The notes: generated from the letters alone by a model not told the origin. 14,365 nucleotides of DNA from AC-32 sp036522595 (GCA_036522595.1 DATDFL010000038.1:1-14365), one strand, 5' to 3'. Counted from the stretch's first letter, positions 6,705 to 13,394 are shown. Numbers and translations are program-made.

Positions 6705-7813
6705 TAGCCCTTGGCGCTACCGATCACGCCCTTGACGAGCCAGTTCATGCCGTAGAGCGAGTTCGAGCCGCCCTTCAGCACCTGCATCCGCACGCCCTTC
6801 TTGACGCGCAGCTTGCCCTTCTGGTCGTACAGCGGCCCGGTGAACTCGTAGAACTTGCCGCTCTCGATCTGGCGCATCTTCTTCGCGATCGCGCGCTTCG
6901 TCTTCGCCGAGACCTTCGGGCCGTACGGCGCGAGCTTCGTGAAGCCGTCCTTGATCGAGCCGTAGTAGAAGCCCGACTTCCACTTGTGGTCCATCGCGGC
7001 CTTGACGCGCCGCAGGTAGTACGGGCCCCAGTTGTAGACCGATGCCGTCAGCCACGAGGTCTTCGCGAACTTCTGCGCGTTCGAGTCGTAGCCGACCCAC
7101 GGGACGTGCTTCGACTGGGCGAACTGGCCGGCCGCCGGCGAGTCGACGTTCTGGCCGAGCACGTCCGCGCCCTTGCTGATGAGGCTCTGCGCGGCCTTCG
7201 TCTCTTTCGACGGGTCGAACCAGGAGTTCGTCCAGATCAGGTGGACCTTGGCACCCGGGTGCATCAGCCGGGCTCCGAGTGCGAACGCGTTCGCGTGCCG
7301 GATGACCTCGGGGATCGGGTAAGCGACGACGAAGCCGATGTTGCCCTTCTTCGTGGCCGCGCCTGCCGCCATCCCGGACAGGAAGACCGTGTCCTCGGCG
7401 GCTCCGAAGTACTCGGCGAGGTTCTTCGCCCTGTCGGTGCCGGTCGCCTGCTCGAAGGTCACCTGCGGGTACCTCGCGGCGAGCTTCTTGTCGAAGAAGC
7501 CGTACGAGGTCCCGAAGATCATCTTGTAGCCGTCGTTGACGAGGCTCGCGACTGTCGAGTCGAGCTGCGACCCGACCGCGATGTTCTCCTTGTACGTGGT
7601 CTGAACCTTGCTGCCGAGCTGCTTCTGGACGTACAGGCGGCCCTTGTCGTGCGCCTCGGACCAGCCGTGGTCGTTGTGCGGGCCGACGTAGATCCACGCG
7701 ACCTTGAAGGCGGCGTTGCTCTTCGCAGACCCCTTGCTCACGGTGATCGCGAGAGCCGATGCCGTGATCAAGGCGAGCAGCAGCGCCGCGACGCCGAGCT
7801 TGCGTTTGTTCAT
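6704..7813 (-). CDS. BMP-family ABC substrate-binding protein
   Basis: 369 aa from the ATG at 7813, preceded by the very strong ribosome-binding site GGAGGAGAGGAGC. The N-terminus (MNKRKL, then hydrophobic ~7-24) is a Sec signal or signal anchor. The mature part begins AFKVAWIYVGPHNDHGWSEA, the first strand and ligand loop of the basic membrane protein (Bmp/Med) family, which binds nucleosides, purines or related ligands outside the membrane and delivers them to the permease. Later landmarks include GTSYGFFD, EYFGAAEDTVFLSGMAAG and GKLRVKKGVRM. The protein contains no cysteine at all, so it cannot be the usual lipid-anchored form of monoderm bacteria. First gene of a four-gene importer operon, separated by 51 nt from the preceding gene. 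Ligand identity is inferred from family only. Confidence 0.93.
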   Translation of the reverse strand: MNKRKLGVAALLLALITASALAITVSKGSAKSNAAFKVAWIYVGPHNDHGWSEAHDKGRLYVQKQLGSKVQTTYKENIAVGSQLDSTVASLVNDGYKMIFGTSYGFFDKKLAARYPQVTFEQATGTDRAKNLAEYFGAAEDTVFLSGMAAGAATKKGNIGFVVAYPIPEVIRHANAFALGARLMHPGAKVHLIWTNSWFDPSKETKAAQSLISKGADVLGQNVDSPAAGQFAQSKHVPWVGYDSNAQKFAKTSWLTASVYNWGPYYLRRVKAAMDHKWKSGFYYGSIKDGFTKLAPYGPKVSAKTKRAIAKKMRQIESGKFYEFTGPLYDQKGKLRVKKGVRMQVLKGGSNSLYGMNWLVKGVIGSAKG

Positions 7814-7855
7814 GCTCCTCTCCTCCAGAGTGGTGCGGTGCCCCAGACCCGAAGG

Positions 7856-7861
7856 ACTATA
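7856..7861 (-). promoter_or_regulatory. Possible -10 box (TATAGT) for the ABC importer operon
   Basis: On the minus strand TATAGT matches five of six bases of the -10 consensus and sits about 42 nt before the binding-protein start, in the only sizeable gap upstream of the operon. The hexamer 17 nt further upstream (TTCCGG, 7879-7884) is a weak -35 match lying inside the preceding gene. Plausible but unproven. Confidence 0.4.
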
Positions 7862-7864
7862 CGA

Positions 7865-8245
7865 CTACCGGCCCCAACCCGGAAACGGGTCGCGGCGGCC
7901 GGGCTCGACGTGCCAGTAGTCGCGAGTCTCGACGACGAGGCCCTCGTCGTCGAAGCGAAGCATCGAGCAGCCGGAGATCGTCTGGGCCTCGCCGCCCGGG
8001 CTGACGAGGACGGCCCACCACTCGACGGCGGCCCGGTCGCCCTCCTCGACCGGCTCGCCGAAGTGGACGTTCTCGGCTCTCGCCTCTGCGAAGGCGCGTC
8101 GCTTGTAGTCGATCGGCGGCTCCGGCTCGCGGAACGGCGCCGAGCGGAAGACGCAGTCGGGCCGGTAGAGCGCGGCCGCAGCGTCGGCGTCGCCGCTCTC
8201 CCACGCCTGCTGGTAGCGCTCGGCCCAGCGCTTGCCGAAGCTCAT
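7865..8245 (-). CDS. SnoaL/NTF2-like small protein of unknown function
   Basis: 126 aa from the ATG at 8245 (a GTG at 8269 would add eight residues). The opening, FGKRWAERYQQAWESGDADA followed by AAALYRPDCVFRSAPFRE, is the classic N-terminal helix and first strands of the NTF2-like/SnoaL cone fold. The later segments AVEWWAVLVSPGGEAQTISG and MLRFDDEGLVVETRDYWHVE supply the curved sheet. Members range from polyketide cyclases and isomerases to catalytically inert binding domains, so no reaction can be assigned. No signal peptide or membrane segment; probably cytosolic. It lies between the ABC operon (51 nt downstream on the same strand) and a divergent methyltransferase 29 nt away. No ribosome-binding site is evident before either start, compatible with a leaderless message. 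Confidence 0.85.
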   Translation of the reverse strand: MSFGKRWAERYQQAWESGDADAAAALYRPDCVFRSAPFREPEPPIDYKRRAFAEARAENVHFGEPVEEGDRAAVEWWAVLVSPGGEAQTISGCSMLRFDDEGLVVETRDYWHVEPGRRDPFPGWGR

Positions 8246-8274
8246 GGCGACATCATTTCGTATGGTCACAACTT
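8246..8274. promoter_or_regulatory. Short divergent intergenic region
   Basis: These 29 nt must serve both the SnoaL-like gene (minus) and the methyltransferase (plus). On the plus strand TATGGT (8261-8266) lies eight nt before the methyltransferase ATG, where a -10 box would place transcription start at or next to the ATG. Neither gene has a Shine-Dalgarno sequence here, so leaderless transcription of one or both is likely. No convincing -35 was found. Confidence 0.35.
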
Positions 8275-9087
8275 ATGAATCCGAACAAGGCGCTCTGGGA
8301 GAAAGGCGACTTCACGCGCATCGCCGAGAGCATGCGCGCGAGCGGTGAGGAGCTCGTCGAGACCCTAGGAATTACGCCCGGGCTCAAGGTGCTGGATCTC
8401 GGCTGCGGCGACGGCACGACGGCGTTGCCGGAGGCCGAGCGCGGAGCGGAGGTGCTCGGAGTCGACATCGCGAGCAACCTCGTCGAGGCAGGGAACAAGC
8501 GCGCGCAGGCGGCCGGGTTCGAGAACTTGCGGTTCCAGGAGGGCGACGCGTCCGACCTCGACGAGCTCGAGGACGACAGCTTCGACCTCGTCGTCAGCAT
8601 CTTCGGCGCGATGTTCGCCCCTCGGCCCTTCGACGTTGCGAAGGAGATGGTTCGGGTGACGAAGCCCGGCGGCCGCATCGTGATGGGGAACTGGATCCCC
8701 AACGATCCGACCCTGGTCGCGCAGATCCTCCGGATCAGCTCGGCGTACTCACCCCCGCCGCCGAAAGGGTTCGTCAGCCCCATGACGTGGGGCGTCGAGC
8801 AGGACGTGATCGAGCGCTTCACCGCGGCCGGGGTGGCCGAAGAGAACATCTCGTTCCAGCGAGACACGTACACGTTCAGCTTCCCAAGCCCGCCGTCGGA
8901 GCTCGTGGCCGAGTTCAGGGCGTATTACGGGCCGACGATGAACGCGTTCGAAGCGGCGGAGGCCGATGGGCGCGCGGAGGATCTGCGGGAGGAGCTGGAG
9001 ACGCTCTTCAAGGAACAGAACGCCAGCCCGAGCGACGACAAGACCTCGATCCCGGCCACGTTCCTGCGCGTCACCGTCGCGGTGTAA
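8275..9087 (+). CDS. Class I SAM-dependent methyltransferase
   Basis: 270 aa, the only long plus-strand gene of the left two-thirds. Motif I VLDLGCGDG (39-47) binds the methionine part of S-adenosylmethionine; D64 in GVDIASNLV should hold the ribose; GDASDL (90-95), SFDLVVSIFGAMFAPRP (102-118) and KPGGR (130-134) are the following motifs of the Methyltransf_11/25 type. The C-terminal third (about 140-270), with SPMTWGVE and YTFSFPSPPSELVAEFRAYY, resembles small-molecule methyltransferases common in actinobacteria, but the acceptor cannot be read from the sequence. Cytosolic, with no signal peptide. It begins 29 nt from the divergent SnoaL-like gene, a family that often sits beside methyltransferases, and ends 16 nt from the convergent GGDEF/EAL gene with no visible terminator. 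Confidence 0.93.
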   Translation: MNPNKALWEKGDFTRIAESMRASGEELVETLGITPGLKVLDLGCGDGTTALPEAERGAEVLGVDIASNLVEAGNKRAQAAGFENLRFQEGDASDLDELEDDSFDLVVSIFGAMFAPRPFDVAKEMVRVTKPGGRIVMGNWIPNDPTLVAQILRISSAYSPPPPKGFVSPMTWGVEQDVIERFTAAGVAEENISFQRDTYTFSFPSPPSELVAEFRAYYGPTMNAFEAAEADGRAEDLREELETLFKEQNASPSDDKTSIPATFLRVTVAV

Positions 9088-9103
9088 GACTTCGAGCGTA
9101 GTG

Positions 9104-11464
9104 CTAGGCGACGGCGCTGGTGGGCTCGATCAGGTCGCCGAAGCTGCCCTTCAGCACGCTCTCGACCTGTGCGGCCGGCATCGGCTTGGCGAACAGGAAG
9201 CCCTGGGCGAGGTCGCAGCCGAGGCCCTTCAGCGACGCGAGCTGGCCGTCCGACTCGATGCCCTCCGCGATCGCCAGCACGCCCAGCGCATGGGCAAGCG
9301 TGACGAGGTTCGCCGCGATCGCCGCGTCCTTCGTCTCCTCCTCCATGCCGTGGATGAAGGAGCGGTCGACCTTGATCATGTCGACGGGGAAGTGGCGCAG
9401 CTGGCCGAGCGACGAGAAGCCGGTGCCGAAGTCGTCGATCGCGATTCGTACGCCGTCCTCGTGGAGTGCCTGCAAGTCGGCCTGGCCCCGTTTCCACCCC
9501 GCGCCCTCGTGGACGAGCGCGGTCTCGGTGATCTCGAGGCCGAGGTAGCGAGGCGGCAGATCGGCGTTGGTGAGCGCTGAACGCACGACCGAGCCGATCC
9601 CGGAGCCGGCGAGCTGCCGGCCCGAAAGGTTCACCCACGTGACGAAGTTCTCGGGCAGCATGCCCTCGCCGCGCCAGCGCGCGGTCTGCAGGCAGGCCTC
9701 GCGGAGCACGAACTCGCCGAGCGGAAGGATGAGGCCGGTCGCCTCGGCGACGGGGATGAAGCGGTCCGGCGGCACGACGCCGCGCCGCGGGGAGTTCCAG
9801 CGGAGCAGTGCCTCGACGCCGACGATGTCGCCGTTCTCGAGATTCACCTCGGGCTGGTAGTGCAGGGCGAACTCGCCGCGCTGAAGCCCCAGCCGGAGCT
9901 CGTGCTCGAGCCCGAGTAGCTCGCCGAGCTCCCGCGCCATGTCGTAGCGGAAGACCTCATAGCGGCCGCGCCCTGCCTCCTTCGCCGCGTACATCGCGAC
10001 GTCGGCGTGCCGGACGAGCTCCTCGCCCTCGCCGTGACCGCCTGCATGGAGCGAGATGCCGATGCTCGCGCCGACCACGAGCTCGCGGCCGGCGACCCAG
10101 ATCGGCTCCTCGAGCGCGACGAGCAGCCTCTTTGCCACGCCGATGGCGTGCGTTTCGTGCGCGTTGTCCAGCAGCAGCGCGAACTCGTCGCCGCCGAGCC
10201 GGGCGAGGGTGTCGGTCGGGCGGCTCGTCTCCGCGAATCGCTCACCCACAGCCTGGAGCAGCTGATCGCCTGCGTCGTGTCCGAGGCTGTCGTTCACCTG
10301 CTTGAAGCCGTCGAGATCGAGGAGCAGCACCGCGAGCGGGTTGTTCGAGCGGGACGAGTGCGCAAGCGCGGTCTGCAGCCGGTCGCGGAAGAGGGCGCGG
10401 TTCGGCAGAGATGTGAGGCCGTCGTAGAACGCCTGCTGGGTCAGCTGTTCCTCGAGCCGCCGTCGCTCGGTGATGTCGCGCGCGTTGAGGACGATTCCGC
10501 GGATCCGCCGATTCGCCCGCAGGTCGGTGACGTGCGCCTCGAGGTGACGCCACTCGCCGAAGCGGTTGCGGACCCGGAAGACCGTCTCCGCGGGATCGGC
10601 GTGCGCCCAGGCGGTCCGGGCGGTAGCAAGGTCGTCGGGATGGACGTGATCGGCGAAGTCGTCGCCGAGCAGCTCGCCGTCCTCGCGGCCGATCATCGCG
10701 GCCACGGACTGGCTGACGTAGCGGCAGCCGCCGTCACCGAAGACGAGCACGAGGTCGGTCGAGGAGGTGACCAGGCTTCGGAAGTGGGCCGTCTGCTTGC
10801 GGGTTGCGGCGATCAGCGCCCAGCCGAGAAGCACCGACGCTACGAAGCCCGCCACGCCGAGAATCATCTGAAGCGTGATCAGGTTGTTGATGTTCCGGTC
10901 GTCGGCCTCGGCGATCGTGCGGGCTGTATTCAGGGAGACGTTCGACGTGATCGCGCCGAGGACGCGGAGCCGATCCAACGGATCCTTGACCATCAGATGC
11001 TCTCCCGCGGTCAGCGTGACCGAGCGCGGGGGCCCGTGGCCGAGCATCGCGGCGCCCGTAGCCGTCAGGTCGTGGACGAGCTTGCGCTCCTCGATCAGCT
11101 GGGCGCGGATCCTCTTTCCGTCCGCCGCAGAGAGCCTCGTCTCGTCGTCGTCGCCGTTGACCGCCGGGGCCATGCCGCCGTCCAGAAGCGCGTTGTTGCT
11201 TGCGTCCAGCAGGCCCGCGATGTAGCCCGGGTTTGTCTGGATGTGGGCCCGGGCGAGCAGCACCGACTTGACGTAGCGCTCGGAGAGGGTGCGCTGCCGC
11301 GCCGCGACCTCGAGCACCGAGGCCTTGTACTTCGACCGCGAAGTCGACCACACCGAAAGCCCGACGCTCACCGCGGAGAAGAACGCGAAGGTCATGAGGA
11401 TCAGGGCGACCGTTCGGCGGCCGCTCGTGGCGAAGGGCCGGAAGGCTTGCCGGCGGCGGATCAC
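9104..11464 (-). CDS. Membrane PilJ-like sensor/PAS/GGDEF/EAL dual-domain c-di-GMP enzyme
   Basis: 786 aa from the GTG at 11464. Order: helix ~18-39; extracytoplasmic region ~40-195 starting with ARQRTLSERYVKSVLLARAH, which resembles the PilJ-type N-terminal sensor (AGRQRMLSQR motif); second helix ~196-219; PAS domain ~228-336 ending NARDITERRRLEEQ; GGDEF ~345-505; EAL ~520-775. The cyclase site is intact (GGDEF 424-428), with an inhibitory RxxD site (RPTD 415-418) five residues upstream. The phosphodiesterase site is also intact: EALLRW 551-556, NLSGRQ 612-617, ETE-type EITETAL, DDFGTGFSSL (D677, D678), K698, AEGIES, QGF. Both synthesis and breakdown of c-di-GMP are therefore possible; the net direction is unknown. 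The frame stays open to 11920, but that part is an Arg/Pro-rich out-of-frame reading of the upstream gene. The start shares GTGA with the cupredoxin stop, so the two are probably translationally coupled. Confidence 0.95.
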   Translation of the reverse strand: MIRRRQAFRPFATSGRRTVALILMTFAFFSAVSVGLSVWSTSRSKYKASVLEVAARQRTLSERYVKSVLLARAHIQTNPGYIAGLLDASNNALLDGGMAPAVNGDDDETRLSAADGKRIRAQLIEERKLVHDLTATGAAMLGHGPPRSVTLTAGEHLMVKDPLDRLRVLGAITSNVSLNTARTIAEADDRNINNLITLQMILGVAGFVASVLLGWALIAATRKQTAHFRSLVTSSTDLVLVFGDGGCRYVSQSVAAMIGREDGELLGDDFADHVHPDDLATARTAWAHADPAETVFRVRNRFGEWRHLEAHVTDLRANRRIRGIVLNARDITERRRLEEQLTQQAFYDGLTSLPNRALFRDRLQTALAHSSRSNNPLAVLLLDLDGFKQVNDSLGHDAGDQLLQAVGERFAETSRPTDTLARLGGDEFALLLDNAHETHAIGVAKRLLVALEEPIWVAGRELVVGASIGISLHAGGHGEGEELVRHADVAMYAAKEAGRGRYEVFRYDMARELGELLGLEHELRLGLQRGEFALHYQPEVNLENGDIVGVEALLRWNSPRRGVVPPDRFIPVAEATGLILPLGEFVLREACLQTARWRGEGMLPENFVTWVNLSGRQLAGSGIGSVVRSALTNADLPPRYLGLEITETALVHEGAGWKRGQADLQALHEDGVRIAIDDFGTGFSSLGQLRHFPVDMIKVDRSFIHGMEEETKDAAIAANLVTLAHALGVLAIAEGIESDGQLASLKGLGCDLAQGFLFAKPMPAAQVESVLKGSFGDLIEPTSAVA

Positions 11465-11886
11465 GTGACCACCAGCTCGGCGCGCATGCCGCCCAGGTAG
11501 TGGCCCGCCATGTTGCAGAAGAGCTCGTAGCGCCCCGGCTTCAGGTGGACGAGCAGGTGCTCGGTCGTGCCGGGCTCCTTGCCCTCCATGACGGCGACCG
11601 TCGAGCTGTCGACGGCTTCCTCGTTGATCGTCAGACCGTCCGTGCGCAGCGGCAACCCGCTGCGCGACGACCGCACGATCAGCAGCTCGTGGGTATCCGG
11701 GCCCTGGTTGCGGACGACGAGGCGCACCGTGCCTGCGTGAACCTTCATCGGCGAGAGCACGATCCGGAAGTCCTGCTCCTTGACCTGCACGGTCGGCGCG
11801 CGCGAGGCGCTGTGGGACGAGCCGGAAGAGCAGCCGGCGAGCGCGAGCAGGAGGAGGCTGACAGCCAGGTACCGCAGGGACCGCAC
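11461..11886 (-). CDS. Cupredoxin-fold lipoprotein with complete type 1 copper site
   Basis: 141 aa from the GTG at 11886. Signal peptide VRSLRYLAVSLLLLALAGC has the lipobox LAGC, so C19 should be lipidated and the protein anchored outside the cytoplasmic membrane. After a Ser-rich linker, a small beta-rich domain carries the full type 1 copper set: H66 in PDTHELLIV, then C124, H129 and M134 in FCNMAGHYLGGM, the arrangement of cupredoxins related to sulfocyanin and nitrite-reductase-like domains. It should bind copper and either carry electrons or sense/buffer the metal; no oxidase or reductase is nearby. It is the first gene of a two-gene unit with the GGDEF/EAL protein (4-nt overlap) and lies just below a CsoR-like inverted repeat. 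No Shine-Dalgarno is visible. The longer open frame to 12009 adds residues before the signal peptide and is unlikely. Confidence 0.92.
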   Translation of the reverse strand: MRSLRYLAVSLLLLALAGCSSGSSHSASRAPTVQVKEQDFRIVLSPMKVHAGTVRLVVRNQGPDTHELLIVRSSRSGLPLRTDGLTINEEAVDSSTVAVMEGKEPGTTEHLLVHLKPGRYELFCNMAGHYLGGMRAELVVT

Positions 11887-11898
11887 GTGGTGTTTTTC

Positions 11899-11912
11899 GG
11901 CCTGGGCAGGCC
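11899..11912. repeat. Small inverted repeat in the cupredoxin leader
   Basis: GGCCTGGGCAGGCC is a perfect 6-bp inverted repeat around two bases, between the copper-operator-like site and the GTG start. In RNA it could fold as a five-pair stem with a four-base loop. It may be a second protein site or a leader hairpin; nothing more can be said. Confidence 0.35.
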
Positions 11913-11919
11913 AGGTGCA

Positions 11920-11936
11920 TACCCCCAGGTGGGGTA
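11920..11936. promoter_or_regulatory. CsoR-like copper operator upstream of the cupredoxin gene
   Basis: TACCCCCAGGTGGGGTA is a perfect 6-bp inverted repeat (TACCCC / GGGGTA) around a 5-bp centre. Operators of CsoR, the Cu(I)-sensing repressor of actinobacteria and firmicutes, have this make-up: TACCC arms with a GC-rich core. It ends 33 nt before the cupredoxin start. On the minus strand it overlaps a weak -10-like TATGCA (11916-11921), so bound repressor would block transcription until Cu(I) releases it. No csoR gene lies in the window. Confidence 0.6.
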
Positions 11937-11940
11937 AGCC

Positions 11941-11958
11941 GTCCCTCGTTCGAGGGAC
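11941..11958 (-). terminator. Hairpin at the acetyltransferase stop codon (terminator-like, no U-tract)
   Basis: GTCCCTCGTTCGAGGGAC is an 8-bp perfect inverted repeat around TT, beginning at the last base of the acetyltransferase TAG. It would form a stable RNA stem right after the gene, but the bases that follow (GGCTTACCCC) are not T-rich, so a classical Rho-independent terminator is doubtful. It could still separate the EamA-GNAT unit from the cupredoxin unit, or be a further operator element five bases from the CsoR-like site. Confidence 0.4.
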
Positions 11959-12467
11959 TACTCCGGCAACTCTTCCTCGACCAGCCCGTAGATGACGCCG
12001 TCGACCCACTCGTCGCGGCGCCAGTAGGCCTTGCGGCGGACGCCCTCGCGGACGAAGCCGGCCCGCTCGGCGTGGCGCTGCGCGCGCTCGTTGAAGCCGT
12101 AGATCTCGAGCTGGAGGCGGTGATAGCCGAGGTCGTGGATCAGGTGGCGCTGGAAGAGCCGCGCCGCCTCGTCGGCGATGTGCCGGCCGCGGAAGTCCGG
12201 GTGGACGGCGAGCGAGCCCAGGTTCGCGATCCGGCTGCGGCGGTTGGCCTGCGTGAAGCCCATCAGGCCAGCGGGCTCGCCGTCGACCTCGATCACGAAG
12301 CGCCCGAACTCCTCGGGCTCGGTTCGCGAGCGCTCGATCTCCTCCGCGAGCCCCTCCCGGTCGCGCGGACGGACGACGGCGAGGTTCTCGACCACGTCGT
12401 CCTCGTTCATCAGCTCGAGCAGGAACTCGAGATCGCGCGGCTCGGCGCGGCGCAGCCTGATGTTCAC
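11958..12467 (-). CDS. GNAT-family N-acetyltransferase (RimJ/RimL-like)
   Basis: 169 aa from the GTG at 12467, which shares GTGA with the stop of the transporter gene (4-nt overlap). It opens with IRLRRAEPRDLEFLLELMNE, typical of GNAT strand 1/helix 1. The acetyl-CoA motif lies at LGSLAVHPDFRGRHIADEAA (83-102), and the C-terminal GFNERAQRHAERAGFVREGV matches the RimJ/RimL-type end where N and the following helix shape the acceptor site. The usual (Q/R)xxGx(G/A) pyrophosphate loop reads RGRHIA, with His96 where Gly is expected, so cofactor binding may be altered. The acceptor is unknown; proteins, amines or antibiotics are all possible. Cytosolic. The open frame to 13169 is an Arg-rich misreading of the transporter gene. 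Ends at the hairpin before the copper-operator-like site. Confidence 0.9.
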   Translation of the reverse strand: MNIRLRRAEPRDLEFLLELMNEDDVVENLAVVRPRDREGLAEEIERSRTEPEEFGRFVIEVDGEPAGLMGFTQANRRSRIANLGSLAVHPDFRGRHIADEAARLFQRHLIHDLGYHRLQLEIYGFNERAQRHAERAGFVREGVRRKAYWRRDEWVDGVIYGLVEEELPE

Positions 12468-13393
12468 GGTGACGGTGCGGCGACGGGCTCGCGGCGCGGG
12501 AACCGGACGGCGCCCGAGCCGACCGCGACGCCTCCGAGGATCAGCACCATTCCCGCGAGCTCCTGCCAGGTCAGCGGCTCGCCGAGCAGCGTGACGCCGT
12601 AGATCAGCGCCGTTGCGGGCAGCAGGTAGGTGACGAGGCTCAGGCGCGCGGCGCCGTCGTTCCGGAGCGCGCGGTAGGCGATGATCTGCGCGACCGCGGT
12701 GCCGATCACCGCGAGCGCGACCACCGATCCTGTGGGCTTCCAGCCCGGCACGTCCGACGGGAGCTGCGCCAGGCCGAACGGCAGCAAGACGAGCAGTCCG
12801 CCGAGCATGGAAGTGGTCGAAAGGACCAGGCCGCTCGTCCGCGCGATCAGCCGCTGCCCCCAGAGGCTCCCGATGGCGTAGGCGACCGACGCGACGACCA
12901 CCGCCAGCGTCCCGACGGCTCCCCACCAGCCGCCCTCCGGGTGGATGCCCGCGAGCACGCCGACGCCGACGAGCCCGACCATGAACCCGACGAGCCGTAG
13001 TCCACGAACCGTCTCGCTCGGCTTCCAGCGGATCGCGAGCAGGACGACGAAGATCGGCATCGAGGCGTTCGCGATCGCCGCCACGCCCGAGTCGATGTGC
13101 CGCTCCCCCCAGGCGATCAGCGTGAACGGGATCGCGCCGTTGACCAGCCCGAGCGCGAAGCCTTCCCAACCGAGGGCGCGCATCTCGGCGAGCGTCGCGG
13201 CCCAGCCTCGCTGCACCGCGAGCACGAGGAGCAGCAGCGAGGAGGCGATCAGGAGCCGCAGCATGATCATCGTCGTCGGCTCGAACGCGCGGCCTGCGAC
13301 CTTGATGAACATGTACGACGCTCCCCAGAAGGCGGCGAGCAGCCCGATGTAGATCGCATAGGAACGCGACACGTCCCCGAGGCTACCCGTCAT
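12464..13393 (-). CDS. EamA/DMT-superfamily transporter (first copy)
   Basis: 309 aa, about ten membrane helices in two repeated EamA units (~10-140 and ~150-295). Landmarks: YIGLLAAFWGASYMFIKVAG at the start, ALGLVNGAIPFTLIAWGERH with IDSGVAAIANASMPIF in unit 1, and VVALAVIGTAVAQIIAYRAL with LVTYLLPATALIYG in unit 2. DMT transporters usually export amino acids, metabolites or drugs; substrate cannot be read here. ATG at 13393; a GTG at 13372 just before the first helix is an alternative. It diverges from a small lipoprotein gene 17 nt away and is coupled to the acetyltransferase downstream, a pairing that would suit modification plus export, though this is inference. The second EamA gene at the window end is a clear relative. 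Confidence 0.94.
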   Translation of the reverse strand: MTGSLGDVSRSYAIYIGLLAAFWGASYMFIKVAGRAFEPTTMIMLRLLIASSLLLLVLAVQRGWAATLAEMRALGWEGFALGLVNGAIPFTLIAWGERHIDSGVAAIANASMPIFVVLLAIRWKPSETVRGLRLVGFMVGLVGVGVLAGIHPEGGWWGAVGTLAVVVASVAYAIGSLWGQRLIARTSGLVLSTTSMLGGLLVLLPFGLAQLPSDVPGWKPTGSVVALAVIGTAVAQIIAYRALRNDGAARLSLVTYLLPATALIYGVTLLGEPLTWQELAGMVLILGGVAVGSGAVRFPRREPVAAPSP

Positions 13394-13394
13394 C

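Noticed and set aside
6986..8278. 430-codon plus-strand open frame
   Set aside because: Antisense across the binding-protein and SnoaL-like genes; composition and lack of motifs mark it as a shadow.
9088..9103. Bidirectional terminator between the convergent methyltransferase and GGDEF/EAL genes
   Set aside because: The gap is only 16 nt and contains no hairpin or T-run.
10007..11500. 497-codon plus-strand open frame
   Set aside because: Antisense to the GGDEF/EAL gene with no family features.
11465..11920. 152-residue N-terminal extension of the GGDEF/EAL frame
   Set aside because: Arg/Pro/Gly-rich text that overlaps the whole cupredoxin gene; the GTG at 11464 with the GTGA junction and the following membrane helix is the natural start.
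12468..13169. Long extension of the acetyltransferase frame
   Set aside because: Arg/Ala-rich shadow of the EamA gene; real GNAT sequence begins at the GTG at 12467.
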